A stretch of 64,000 nt of DNA from Pseudomonadota bacterium (GCA_023388715.1 JAEWFT010000055.1:7432-71431); one strand, 5' to 3'; numbered from the stretch's first letter, positions 52,062 through 61,256 are shown. Made by a program: numbers and translations. The notes: generated by a model not told the origin, from the letters alone.

Positions 52062-54658
52062 TGCAGGACATCCTCCACGGGCAGCGCGCGCAGATTGTAG
52101 GTGCTGGCCATGCTGAAGCCGTAGGCTCCCGCGTCGGCCACCAGCATGGTGTCGCCGGGAGCGGTGGCCGCGGGCAGCTTCACCCGCTGGCCGAAACGGT
52201 CACGCGATTCGCCAATGGGCCCGACGACCTCGAACAGGCCATCGGCGCCAGCGTCGAGCCGCGACAGGTTGTGGATGTCGTGCCAGGCGTCGTACAGGGC
52301 AGGACGCAGCAGTGTGTTCATCCCGGCGTCGAGGCCAACCCGCCACGTGCCGTCCTTCTCCACGACCTGGCTCGCCGATGCCAGCAGCACCCCGGCTTCC
52401 GCCACCAGGAAGCGGCCCGGCTCGACCGCCAGCCGGAACGCCGGGTGCACCGCCTTGATCGAGGCAAGGCCGGCGGCCCAGCCCTGGAGGTCGAACGGCT
52501 CGTCGTCATCGCTGTAGGCCACGGGCAAGCCACCGCCAAGGTCGAGGACCTCGACGCTGCCGATCCGGCGCGCGAAGCCCGCCAGCTCATCCGCGACCTC
52601 CAGCCAGTGGCCCACCGACGCGATCCCGCTGCCGAGGTGCGCATGCAGGCCGGTGATGCGCACGTCAAGCGCGCGCGCGACCTCCATGAACTCCTCCAGC
52701 CGCGGCGCCGACAGTCCAAATTTCGACAGCCGCCCGCCGGTGCTGGTCTGCCCATGGTGGCCATCGCCATGGCCGGGATCCAGCCGCAGCCACAACGCGC
52801 GGCCGCCGAAGACCTGCGGCCAGCGCCGCAGCAGCTCCACGTTGTCCACGGTCACGGTGGCGCCGCGCGCCAGGGCATCCTCGTATTCGCCGATCGGCGC
52901 GAAGCTCGGGGTGAACAGCACGCGCGCCGGCGCGATGCCGGCAAGCGTCGCGAACACGCGTTCGACCTCGCCGCGTGACACGCATTCCATCCCGAATCCC
53001 TCTGCTTCCAGCGTGCGCAGGATCGTCGGGTGCGCATTGGCCTTGGCCGAGTAGTACCAGCGGTCCACCGCCGCGACATCCCGCAGCTGCCGCGCACGCT
53101 CGCGCACGGTGGCCAGGTCGTAGGCGTAGCGCGGGGTGCCCTGCGCCGCGAGCGCCAGCAGGGCGTCGCGCTTGCCCGGAGCGCGCCACCAAGGCGCTGG
53201 CCGCGGGCGCAGGCTGCCGTTGATCTCACGCCAGCGTGGCCCGAACACCTGCGGCTCGTACACCGGCATCGCGCCGCTGTCGATCAGCTGCGCGTGCAGC
53301 TTCGGCATCAGGCCCTCGGCCGCCTCCTCGTCGATCACGAAGGTCAGGTTGAGGTCGTTGGAGGACTGCGAGATCAGGTGCACGCGCTCGCGCCCGAAGG
53401 TTTCCCAGACTTCCGACAGCTTGTGCAGCAGCGAGCGCATGCCGCGGCCGACCAGGGTGATCGCCGCGCAGGGCACGATCACCTTGACCCGGCACACCTG
53501 CGCCAGGTCCTCCGACAGCCGCGTGAGCACGTCGGTGGTCATCAGGTTCTCGGAGGGGTCCAGCGAGACGGTCACGTTGGTTTCCGACGAACCGATCAGG
53601 TCCACCGACAGCCCGTGGCGGCGGAAGCGCTCGAACACGTCGGCGAGGAAGCCGACCTGCTGCCACATGCCGATGCCTTCCATCGACACCAGCACGATGC
53701 CATTGCGCCGGCTTATCGCCTTGACCCCGGGAACTGGCTCGGCCTGCCCGTCGATCGTGGTGCCGGGCAGCTCGGGACGCGCGGTATCCAGGATCGCCAT
53801 CGGCACCCCGCCGTCACGGCAGGGCTTGATCGCGCGCGGATGCAGCACCTTGGCGCCGGTGGTCGCGATTTCCTGCGCTTCCTGGTAGTCGAGCCGGGTG
53901 AGCAGGCGGGCGTCCGGCACCTCGCGCGGATTGGCGCTGAACATGCCGGGCACGTCGGTCCAAATCTCGACCCGCGCCGCGCGCAGCAGCGCGCCGAAGT
54001 AGGCCGCCGAGGTATCCGATCCTCCGCGGCCGAGGATCGCGGTGCCGCCGTCGTGGTGGCGGGCGATGAACCCCTGGGTGATCAGCATCCGGCTCGGCTG
54101 CGCGGCAAAGCGCTGGCGCCACGCGTCGTCGCAATCGCCGGCGCAGTTGACCGACAGCCGCTGCGACCAGGCGGACTGGTTGGGTTGCGGCGGCAGCGCC
54201 AACAGCCAGTCGCGCGCATCCATCCAGCCCACGTCGAGGCCGCGCGCGCGCAGGTAGGCCGCGCCCAGCGTCGAGGAGAGCAACTCGCCCTGCCCCAGAA
54301 CGTCGGCCTGCCAGTCCAGGCTGCGCCCGGCCGCGCGCGGATCGCGGAGCAGTGCGTGCAACGCGGCGAGCCGCTCCCCAACCACGGCCTCCGGGTCCAG
54401 TTCCAGCCCGGCCACGAAGTCGCGGTGGCGTGCGTCGAGCCGCGCGACGGCGGCCGCCGGATCGCCAGTCCCGTCCGCGATCGCGGTCAGCTCGTTGGTA
54501 ACGCCGGCCAGCGCCGAGACCACGACCAGCACCCGGGCGTCGGCCTCGCGCGCGCGCGCTTCGGCCAGCCGGCCGATGTTGTCCCAGCGTTCCCGGCGCG
54601 ACACCGAGGTGCCGCCGAACTTCATCACCAGCCAGCGAGCGTCGGGGATTGCGGACAT
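52058..54658 (-). CDS. lysAC: Bifunctional aspartate kinase / diaminopimelate decarboxylase
   Basis: 866-residue fusion carrying first and last enzymes of lysine synthesis. Aspartate kinase (about 8-460): KFGGTS (13-18), GRGGSDTSA (210-218), then ACT-type regulatory region with GIGMWQQVGFLADVF. Decarboxylase (about 490-866): PLP lysine in SAKANAHPT (537-545, Lys539), the HLGSG phosphate loop, GGGLPVAY and DAGAYGFSMAS. ACT domains imply lysine or threonine feedback. It heads the lysAC-murL-murD2 unit; a TAGAAT hexamer about 40 bases upstream (54702-54707) may be its -10. Confidence 0.95.
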   Translation of the reverse strand: MSAIPDARWLVMKFGGTSVSRRERWDNIGRLAEARAREADARVLVVVSALAGVTNELTAIADGTGDPAAAVARLDARHRDFVAGLELDPEAVVGERLAALHALLRDPRAAGRSLDWQADVLGQGELLSSTLGAAYLRARGLDVGWMDARDWLLALPPQPNQSAWSQRLSVNCAGDCDDAWRQRFAAQPSRMLITQGFIARHHDGGTAILGRGGSDTSAAYFGALLRAARVEIWTDVPGMFSANPREVPDARLLTRLDYQEAQEIATTGAKVLHPRAIKPCRDGGVPMAILDTARPELPGTTIDGQAEPVPGVKAISRRNGIVLVSMEGIGMWQQVGFLADVFERFRRHGLSVDLIGSSETNVTVSLDPSENLMTTDVLTRLSEDLAQVCRVKVIVPCAAITLVGRGMRSLLHKLSEVWETFGRERVHLISQSSNDLNLTFVIDEEAAEGLMPKLHAQLIDSGAMPVYEPQVFGPRWREINGSLRPRPAPWWRAPGKRDALLALAAQGTPRYAYDLATVRERARQLRDVAAVDRWYYSAKANAHPTILRTLEAEGFGMECVSRGEVERVFATLAGIAPARVLFTPSFAPIGEYEDALARGATVTVDNVELLRRWPQVFGGRALWLRLDPGHGDGHHGQTSTGGRLSKFGLSAPRLEEFMEVARALDVRITGLHAHLGSGIASVGHWLEVADELAGFARRIGSVEVLDLGGGLPVAYSDDDEPFDLQGWAAGLASIKAVHPAFRLAVEPGRFLVAEAGVLLASASQVVEKDGTWRVGLDAGMNTLLRPALYDAWHDIHNLSRLDAGADGLFEVVGPIGESRDRFGQRVKLPAATAPGDTMLVADAGAYGFSMASTYNLRALPVEDVLQ

Positions 54659-54807
54659 GGACCTATGGATGACGGAATCGCCACGGGCCCGCGGCGCCGT
54701 CGCATTCTACGGGCGGCAGCGGCCTGCTGCGCGCCGGCGATGGCGCCGCGGGGCACGCCCCGAGACGTCCCGTTGGTAAGCTGCGCGGCCCCACCCGGTG
54801 GATCGCC

Positions 54808-55701
54808 ATGCGCCGTCCCTATGTGCAACTCGATGTGTTCGCGACCCGCCCCGGCGCCGGCAATCCCCTCGCCGTGGTGCTCGACGCACGCGGCCTGGAC
54901 GAGCCCGCGATGCAGGCGATCGCGCGATGGACGCGGCTGCCGGAAACCACCTTCGTGTTCCCCGCCGACTCCGACGATGCCACCCACCGCATCCGCATGT
55001 TCAGCCCGCGCCGCGAGGTGCCGTTTGCCGGCCACCCCAGCGTGGGTACCGCGCATGCCTTGCTGGACGCCGGCCTGGTCACGCCACGCGACGGCCCTGG
55101 CTCAAGCAAATATCTCGTACAGGACGGCATCGCGGGCAAGCTGCCGCTGAAGGTGACCGGCGAAGGCGCCCACCGCACCGTCGCCGTGCGGGTACCACGC
55201 GCCCGCGTCCAGGAGATCGCCAGCGCCGACGATCCGCGCCTGCGCCCGGCGCTGGCGGGGATGCCGCTGGGCGCGCTGCCGCCGGTGCTGATGGACGGCG
55301 GTCGCCGCTGGTGGCTGGTGGAGCTGGCCAGCGAGGCCGACCTGCGTGCCGCCACCCCGCAGTGGGACGCGATTAGCGCGCTGGCGGACGGTACGGAGAG
55401 CATGGGCCTGTTCGTCTATGCCCGCAGCAACGATCCGGTGTACTACTTCGCGGTGCGTGCCTTCGTGGGCGCCCCCGCCGCGTTCGAGGATGCCGCTTCG
55501 GGCGCCGCGAACGCGACGCTGGCGGCGTGGCTCGCGGAGCGTGGCGCCCTGCCCGGCCCGGGCGGCTTCTACCGCGTCAGCCAGGGCCGCGAGGTCGGCT
55601 TCGACGCAATCATCGAGCTGGAGGTCGATGCCGCCGGCGACGTCTGGTCCGGGGGCCGGGTGGTGCCGATCGTGAGCGGCACCCTGGACTGGCCGACCTA
55701 G
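54808..55701 (+). CDS. PhzF-family isomerase/epimerase
   Basis: 297-residue protein of the PhzF family with the diaminopimelate-epimerase fold. VQLDVFATRPGAGNPLAVV (6-24), the conserved glutamate in RLPETTFVF (Glu46), FSPRREVPFAGHPSVGTAHAL and EDAASGAANATLAAWL (with the second-lobe motif) are typical. No phenazine genes are near, so a metabolic isomerase of unknown substrate is likely. Divergent from lysAC. Confidence 0.9.
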   Translation: MRRPYVQLDVFATRPGAGNPLAVVLDARGLDEPAMQAIARWTRLPETTFVFPADSDDATHRIRMFSPRREVPFAGHPSVGTAHALLDAGLVTPRDGPGSSKYLVQDGIAGKLPLKVTGEGAHRTVAVRVPRARVQEIASADDPRLRPALAGMPLGALPPVLMDGGRRWWLVELASEADLRAATPQWDAISALADGTESMGLFVYARSNDPVYYFAVRAFVGAPAAFEDAASGAANATLAAWLAERGALPGPGGFYRVSQGREVGFDAIIELEVDAAGDVWSGGRVVPIVSGTLDWPT

Positions 55702-55714
55702 ACCGCGCGAAAAC

Positions 55715-55740
55715 GACGAAGGGGCCGCAGCCCCTTCGTC
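55715..55740. terminator. Bidirectional terminator between phzF-like and glycine-zipper genes
   Basis: 11-bp stem GACGAAGGGGC/GCCCCTTCGTC with a 4-base CGCA loop. On the minus strand it is followed by GTTTTC, giving the glycine-zipper gene a U-run; on the plus strand the tail is only C/T mixed. Confidence 0.75.
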
Positions 55741-55754
55741 CTTGAACCGACCGC

Positions 55755-56456
55755 TTACTGCGGCGAGACGTCCACGCGGACACGGACGCGGTCGCCCGGA
55801 TGGTGGTCCATGCGCCGCGTGTACTGGCGGCCCTGGTACTCGTAGGTGACGTCGTAGGCGGTAGCGTTGCCCGCGCGGTAGTTGCCATAGCCGTTGTTGC
55901 CGTAGCCGGCGTTGCCATAGCTGCCGACCGGCTCCGGGTCGCAGACGCGCACGGTGCCCTGGCGCTGCCCGTAGCGGTTGCGCTGGGTCTGGTCGTAGAT
56001 CTGCCGTCCGGCCATGCCGCCCACCATCGAACCGATCGCGCTGGCGGCATAGGAGCCGGAGCCGCCGCCGACCTTGCTGCCGAGCACCGCGCCGGCGATG
56101 CCGCCCACCACGGTGGCAACGGTGCGGCCGGTATTGCTGCCGTATTGCGGCGAGCGGCCGTAGGGATCGTTGTAACCATCGTTGCGGTAGCCGGAGTTGC
56201 CGTAGTAGCCGCCCTGGTCGTAGCGACCCGCGGTGGTGGTCTCGTAGCAGCGCTGGCCGCCGACATTGGAGGTGCGCGAATAGCTGCCGTCCAGCACCGG
56301 GTCCACGCGGACCACGCGTGCGTAGTCGTAGTAGGCCTCGCCCTGCTGGTAACGGTTGTAATCGCCCGACGGGTAATAGCCGTTGGACTGGGCGAGTGCG
56401 AGCGGGCTGCCGACGGCAAGGCCCAGGGCGACGACGATGGTGGACAGGCGCTTCAT
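55755..56456 (-). CDS. Glycine-zipper 2TM-domain exported protein
   Basis: 233-residue precursor with signal peptide (about 1-22) and Tyr/Gly/Asn-rich flanks. The centre (VATVVGGIAGAVLGSKVGG and SYAASAIGSMVGGMAGRQIYD) is two glycine-zipper hairpins, as in the Rick_17kDa/OmpA-like outer-membrane lipoprotein group, but without lipobox. The C-terminus has VTYEYQGRQYTRRMDHHPGDRVRVRVDV, a typical partner motif. Probably envelope-associated. Confidence 0.83.
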   Translation of the reverse strand: MKRLSTIVVALGLAVGSPLALAQSNGYYPSGDYNRYQQGEAYYDYARVVRVDPVLDGSYSRTSNVGGQRCYETTTAGRYDQGGYYGNSGYRNDGYNDPYGRSPQYGSNTGRTVATVVGGIAGAVLGSKVGGGSGSYAASAIGSMVGGMAGRQIYDQTQRNRYGQRQGTVRVCDPEPVGSYGNAGYGNNGYGNYRAGNATAYDVTYEYQGRQYTRRMDHHPGDRVRVRVDVSPQ

Positions 56457-56735
56457 GATGGCGGGATCCCTTAAGCCGGAAAGTGGAAGTGCCGGCGCGA
56501 GAGCCACAGTGCGATGCCAGCGTTGACGCCGACCTGAACACGGCGACGTCACGCGCGGGTGTTTAGCGCGGCGACAGCTAGCCAGCGCGCCCTTGCGATG
56601 CTGCAACGCGGAAACCAGCCGCGCGCAACGGCGCGATACTGCCCATCCGCCATGACCGCCCGCCGAGCGCCACGCTCCGGCGCGAGCTGCGGACAGCCAT
56701 GACGCCCTCCACCCAACCACGGGAGAACCGGGCTC

Positions 56736-58784
56736 ATGTCCTACAGCACGCAGCAGATACGCAACGTGGCCCTGGCAGGCCACCCCGGCGCCGGCAAGAC
56801 CATCCTGTTCGAAGCCCTGCTGCATGCCGGCGGCACCCTCCAGGCGGCAGGCACGATCGAGCGCGGAAACACCGTGTCCGACTTCGACCCGATCGAGAAG
56901 GAGCGCGGGCATTCCATCGATGCGGCCATCGCCAGCATCGACCACGCCGGCATCCACGTGAACCTCATCGACACCCCCGGCTACCCGGATTTCCGCGGGC
57001 CCGCGCTGGGGGCGCTGGCGGCGGTGGAAACCGTGGCGATCGTGGTCGACGCCGACACCGGGATCGGCCACGGCACCCGCAGGATGATGGAGTACGCCAA
57101 GGCACGGGGCCTGTGCAGGGCGATCATCGTCAACAAGATCGACCGCGCCGGCCAGGACAACACCGCGCTGCTGGACGCGCTGCGCCAGGAGTTCGGCCCC
57201 GAGGTGTTGCCCTTGAACCTGCCCGCCGATGGCGGCGCGAAGGTGGTCGACTGCTTCGGCGGCATCGAGGGCGACAGCGACCTCGGCCCGGTCGCCGCCT
57301 GGCACCAGAAGATCATCGACCAGGTGGTGGAGATCAACGAGACCGTGATGGACCACTACCTGGACCTCGGGGAGGACGGCCTGTCACCGCAGGAACTGCA
57401 CGACGCATTCGAGCAGTGCCTGCGCGAGGGACACCTGGTGCCGGTGTGCTTCGCCTCCGCCCGCACCGGCGTCGGGGTGCGCAAGCTGCTGGACGTGTTC
57501 GAGACCCTGCTGCCGCATCCAGGCGAGGCCAACCCGCCGCCGTTCGTCAAGGGCACCGGCGCGGCGGCGACCACCATCGCCCCGAGCCCCGACCCCGACG
57601 CGCACGTGATCGCGGACGTGTTCCGGATCGTCAACGACCCGTTCGTCGGCAAGCTGGGGGTGTTCCGCGTCTACCAGGGCACCGTGCGCAAGGACGCGCA
57701 ACTGTTCGTGGACGACGGGCGCAAGCCCTTCAAGGTTGCCCACCTGTTCAAGCTCAGGGGCAAGGACCACGTCGAGGTCGCGCGGGCGATCCCCGGCGAC
57801 ATCGCGGCGGTGGCCAAGGTGGACGAGCTGCACGTCGATGCGGTGCTGCACGACTCGCATGACGAGGACAACATCCGCCTGGCGCCGATGGACTATCCGC
57901 GGCCGATGTTCGGGCTGGCGGTGGAGCCGGCCAGCAAGGGGCAGGAGCAGAAGCTGGCGACCGCCCTGCACAAGCTGGCGGAGGAAGACCCCGCGTTCGT
58001 GGTCGAGCACAACGCCGAAACCAACGAAACCGTCATGCGCGGCCTGTCCGACCTGCACCTGCGGGTGATGCTGCAGCGATTGAAGTCGCGGTTCGGGGTC
58101 GAGGTCACCACCCATCCTCCGCGCATCGCCTACCGCGAGACCGTGAGCGCACCGGCCGAGGGCCACCACCGGCACAAGAAGCAGACCGGCGGCGCCGGCC
58201 AGTTCGGCGAGGTCTTCCTGCGCATCGAGCCACTGCCGCGCGGCGGCGGCTTCGAGTTCGTCGACGAGGTGAAGGGCGGCACCATTCCCGGGCAGTTCCT
58301 GCCGGCGGTCGAGAAGGGCGTGCGCCAGGCATTGGCGGGCGGCGCGGTGGCCGGCTACCCGATGCAGGACGTGCGCGTGGTGGTCTACGACGGCAAGCAC
58401 CATCCGGTCGATTCCAAGGAAGTGGCTTTCATCGCCGCCGGCAAGAAGGCGTTCCTGGATGCGGTCGGCAAGGCCCAGCCGCAGGTGCTGGAGCCGATCG
58501 TGGAACTGGAAGTCACCGCGCCCGAGCAGCACATGGGCGACATCAGCGGAGGGCTGGCCAGCAAGCGCGCGCGCATCAACGGCACCGACGCGCTGCGCGG
58601 CGGCGAGATCCTGGTCAAGGCGCAGGTGCCGCTGTCGGAGCTGGAGGGCTATGCCGCCGAACTGAAATCGGTGACTGCGGGCCGTGGCCGCTACGCCCTC
58701 GACTTCGCCCACTACGCGCCGGTGCCGGCGCAGGTGCAGCAGCGGCTGGCGGAGGCGTTCCGGCCCCAGCACGACGACGACTGA
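56736..58784 (+). CDS. EF-G-like translational GTPase paralogue
   Basis: 682 residues with full EF-G domain order. G1 GHPGAGKT (15-22), G3 DTPGYPDF (79-86) and NKID are present, but the catalytic His of EF-G (DTPGHVDF) is Tyr83 and the switch I ERGITI is ERGHSI (56-61). Domain IV retains HRHKKQTGGAGQFGEV. This pattern occurs in EF-G2/FusA2-type proteins, whose function is not the main elongation step. The 279 bases upstream hold no gene; GGGAGAA lies 9 bases before the ATG and a possible GATACT -10 about 100 bases upstream. Confidence 0.9.
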   Translation: MSYSTQQIRNVALAGHPGAGKTILFEALLHAGGTLQAAGTIERGNTVSDFDPIEKERGHSIDAAIASIDHAGIHVNLIDTPGYPDFRGPALGALAAVETVAIVVDADTGIGHGTRRMMEYAKARGLCRAIIVNKIDRAGQDNTALLDALRQEFGPEVLPLNLPADGGAKVVDCFGGIEGDSDLGPVAAWHQKIIDQVVEINETVMDHYLDLGEDGLSPQELHDAFEQCLREGHLVPVCFASARTGVGVRKLLDVFETLLPHPGEANPPPFVKGTGAAATTIAPSPDPDAHVIADVFRIVNDPFVGKLGVFRVYQGTVRKDAQLFVDDGRKPFKVAHLFKLRGKDHVEVARAIPGDIAAVAKVDELHVDAVLHDSHDEDNIRLAPMDYPRPMFGLAVEPASKGQEQKLATALHKLAEEDPAFVVEHNAETNETVMRGLSDLHLRVMLQRLKSRFGVEVTTHPPRIAYRETVSAPAEGHHRHKKQTGGAGQFGEVFLRIEPLPRGGGFEFVDEVKGGTIPGQFLPAVEKGVRQALAGGAVAGYPMQDVRVVVYDGKHHPVDSKEVAFIAAGKKAFLDAVGKAQPQVLEPIVELEVTAPEQHMGDISGGLASKRARINGTDALRGGEILVKAQVPLSELEGYAAELKSVTAGRGRYALDFAHYAPVPAQVQQRLAEAFRPQHDDD

Positions 58785-58856
58785 CCCGGCGCACGCGGGC
58801 TTCACCCGGCTCGGCCATGCTTGCGCCATGGGCGATCCAGGCGGGCAATCCCGGTG

Positions 58857-59411
58857 ATGCGCGGGCTGGCGATGCTGCTCGTGCTGGTGGCGCTGCTGGG
58901 CATGTCCGCCTGGCTGGCGGAGCCGCCAATGCTGCGTGCCCTGCCGGAAGCCATCCGGCTGTGGCGGTTGCCGGCGCCCGACGCCGTGGCGGTGCCGGTC
59001 CGCGATGTGGCCGCGCGACGGATCGCGGACACCTGGGGGGCGCAGCGCAGCGGCGGACGTCGGCACGAAGGCACCGACATCTTCGCCCCGCGCGGCACGC
59101 CGGTGCTCAGCGCCACCCGCGGCATCGTCGTGCGCATCGGCGAAGGCGGGATTGGCGGGCGCGTGGTCTGGGTGCTGGGACCGGGCGGCGAGCGCCATTA
59201 TTACGCCCACCTCGACGAGTGGGCTCCAGGCCTGCACCACTACCAGGTGGTGCGCGCGGGCGATCCGCTGGGTATCGTCGGCGACACCGGCAATGCGCGC
59301 GGGACCCCGCCGCACCTGCATTACGGCATCTACGCGGAGGATGGCGCCCGCAATCCGCATCCGCGCCTGCGCGATCCCGACCGGCCGGTAGACCCCCCGC
59401 ACGCGCGTTAA
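58857..59411 (+). CDS. M23-family (LytM) metallopeptidase
   Basis: 184-residue murein endopeptidase-like protein with a membrane anchor or signal (about 4-21). Zinc ligands His70 and Asp74 (HEGTD) and His155 with catalytic His153 (HLHYG) are intact, as is His119-type HYYAHLD, so it is probably active. Short family member lacking LysM or coiled coil. ATG at 58857 is used; an upstream TTG in frame at 58821 would extend it by 12. Confidence 0.87.
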   Translation: MRGLAMLLVLVALLGMSAWLAEPPMLRALPEAIRLWRLPAPDAVAVPVRDVAARRIADTWGAQRSGGRRHEGTDIFAPRGTPVLSATRGIVVRIGEGGIGGRVVWVLGPGGERHYYAHLDEWAPGLHHYQVVRAGDPLGIVGDTGNARGTPPHLHYGIYAEDGARNPHPRLRDPDRPVDPPHAR

Positions 59412-59469
59412 CCCCGCCGTCGCGGCGGATGCTCCACACTCGACCACCCCCCTTGAGGATCGGACTCCC

Positions 59470-60018
59470 ATGCGCAGGTTCCTTCCCCTCCTTGCCGCCT
59501 TGCTGGCGATGCTGCTGGCCGCCTGCTCCACCCTTGGCAGCGCCCTGCTGAGCCGCGACATCTCGTTCACCGCGGCGCAGCTGCAGTCGCAGCTCACCCG
59601 CAACTTCCCGCGCGACTACAGCAAGCTCGGCGGGCTGGTGTCGCTGAGCCTGCTGAACCCCCGGCTGAGCCTCTCGGGCGGTGGCCGCCTGCAGCTGGAA
59701 TTCGACCTGGGCGTCGGCACCATGGGGCGCCCGTCGAGGACGCCTTCCGGTCGCTTCGCCCTGCAAAGCGGCCTGCGTTTCGACACGCAGACGCTAGGCC
59801 TGCACCTGGACCGCCCGGAAATCGTGTCGGTCGACGTGCCGAGCCTTGGCGGCGCGATGAACGACAATGCACGCTCGATGCTCAACAGCTGGCTGCTTGA
59901 CTACGCCCGCCAGGAGCCCGTCTACCGCCTGGACAACAATGCGCTCGGGCGGATGGCCTCGCAGCGCATCCGCGCCGTCGACATCGACCCCGGAACCGTC
60001 ACCCTGCGCCTGGAATGA
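59470..60018 (+). CDS. DUF1439 (YceB-like) lipoprotein
   Basis: 182 residues with lipobox LLAAC. The mature part starts ISFTAAQLQSQLTRNFPRDY, has the LNPRLSLSGGGRLQLEFDLGVG strand pair and ends DIDPGTVTLRLE, as DUF1439 proteins do; these resemble lipid-binding tubular folds of uncertain function. SD GGA before the ATG; the next lipoprotein follows after 3 bases, so the two are co-transcribed. Confidence 0.82.
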   Translation: MRRFLPLLAALLAMLLAACSTLGSALLSRDISFTAAQLQSQLTRNFPRDYSKLGGLVSLSLLNPRLSLSGGGRLQLEFDLGVGTMGRPSRTPSGRFALQSGLRFDTQTLGLHLDRPEIVSVDVPSLGGAMNDNARSMLNSWLLDYARQEPVYRLDNNALGRMASQRIRAVDIDPGTVTLRLE

Positions 60019-60021
60019 GCC

Positions 60022-60642
60022 ATGCACGCACGCGCCGCCGCCCTGCTCTCCTGCCTGCTGCTGGCTGCATGCGGCAACGGCGATGACGCCGAACGCAAGG
60101 CGACGGCCGGTGCCGAGGCCCTGCCCGCTCCCGGCGCCGTCAGTGGCTCGGTGACCGGCATGCCGAATCCGGGCGAGGCCACCGTGGTGCCTGCCGCCAC
60201 CCCGGGGCCTGCCGCGGTCGCCGACCCGCTGGCGGGCGAGGACCCGCCGGAACAGCCCGACGCAAGTGCAGCCGAGGCGCCACCCGAGCAGCCCGGGCCG
60301 GGACCGGACGCCGCGGTGGCGGTGCTGCGCGACTACTTCGCCGCGATCAATGCGCAGGACTTCGCGCGGGCGCAGGCGGCGTGGCGAAATGCCCCGCAGG
60401 GCACCGAGGCCTTCGCCCAGGGGTTTGCCGACGTCGCCGGGATGAGCGTGGAGATCGGCGCGCCCGCAGCGTACGAGGCCATGGCCGGCCAGCGCAGCGT
60501 CGAGTTGCCGGTGCGGCTCGAGATCACCCGGATCGACGGCCGCCAGGAGCGGCAGGCGGGCAGCTACACGTTGCAGCGCGGCGCGCCCGACGGCGGCGAC
60601 GGGCAATGGAGGATCGTGCGCAGCAGCTTCGGCTCGCGCTGA
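60022..60642 (+). CDS. Hypothetical lipoprotein with NTF2-like domain
   Basis: 206 residues: lipobox LLAAC, a Pro/Ala/Glu-rich linker (about 25-95), and a C-terminal domain with VAVLRDYFAAINAQDFARAQAAWRNA and a GSYTLQRGAPDGGDGQWRIVRSSF end, resembling DUF4440/NTF2-like folds. Role unknown. Three bases after the DUF1439 gene. Confidence 0.75.
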   Translation: MHARAAALLSCLLLAACGNGDDAERKATAGAEALPAPGAVSGSVTGMPNPGEATVVPAATPGPAAVADPLAGEDPPEQPDASAAEAPPEQPGPGPDAAVAVLRDYFAAINAQDFARAQAAWRNAPQGTEAFAQGFADVAGMSVEIGAPAAYEAMAGQRSVELPVRLEITRIDGRQERQAGSYTLQRGAPDGGDGQWRIVRSSFGSR

Positions 60643-60663
60643 AGCCTCCCGCGGGGGCGGTGC

Positions 60664-61128
60664 TCAGCGCTTGGGGCGCAGCATCGTCCCGGTGCAGTCC
60701 CTGGCGCCGCAGCGGCAGGCCCAGATCTTCTTCAGCCGAGGGGTGTGCCGCTGGGCAAGGGTGATGCCGTAGTCGTAGGTCAGTTCCTCGCCCGGCCTGA
60801 TCGCGCGGATGGCCTCGATGAACACCCTGGAGGCACGGGCATCGTCCTCGTCCTCCTCCATCACCGCCTCGCAGTTGGGCGCGCAGCTGTGGTTGATCCA
60901 GCGCGCCGAGTTGCCCTCGTAGTTGGCATCGATCACCCAGTCCTCGTCCAGGGTGAAAAGGAAGGTGTGCCCGCTCTCGACGTCGCCGGAGTCGTCGTTG
61001 TCCACCTCGTCGTGGCTGCGGCGCCGGCCCTTGTACTCGATCAGCCGCTCGCCCTTGGCGATAGGCGCCACGGCGAACATGCCGTTGCCGTGGATGGCGG
61101 ACTTGCGGGTGGCGATCTTCTTCGGCAT
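60664..61128 (-). CDS. SET-domain lysine methyltransferase-like protein
   Basis: 154-residue protein almost entirely a SET domain: SAIHGNGMFA (10-19), the SAM-binding RWINHSCAPNCEA (76-88), the GEELTYDYG (113-121) catalytic Tyr, and a complete zinc-binding post-SET motif CRCGARDC (C138, C140, C145). An acidic insert DEVDNDDSGDVESG sits between. All catalytic elements are intact, so activity on a protein lysine is likely; target unknown. Divergent from the suf regulator gene. Confidence 0.9.
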   Translation of the reverse strand: MPKKIATRKSAIHGNGMFAVAPIAKGERLIEYKGRRRSHDEVDNDDSGDVESGHTFLFTLDEDWVIDANYEGNSARWINHSCAPNCEAVMEEDEDDARASRVFIEAIRAIRPGEELTYDYGITLAQRHTPRLKKIWACRCGARDCTGTMLRPKR

Positions 61129-61215
61129 GGGGACATGGCGCGGGGAGGAAACGCATTGTGGCGCACCGCCGTGGAGGCGTCATCGGCGTGGTCCACTGGC
61201 CGTCCGGGCGGTTAA

Positions 61216-61231
61216 ACCGTACAATTCCGGT
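61216..61231 (+). promoter_or_regulatory. suf operon promoter with ACCG-N8-CGGT repeat
   Basis: TACAAT (61220-61225), a -10 matching five of six, sits inside an imperfect inverted repeat ACCG-N8-CGGT (61216-61219 and 61228-61231). The Rrf2-type regulator encoded next could bind here. No clear -35. Confidence 0.4.
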
Positions 61232-61256
61232 ACGCTTTCAAGCTGCACCCGTCCCG

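Noticed and set aside
57384..59603. 739-codon minus-strand open frame over the EF-G paralogue and M23 gene
   Set aside because: Antisense shadow of two proteins with intact motifs; composition is His/Gln/Arg-rich and lacks domains.
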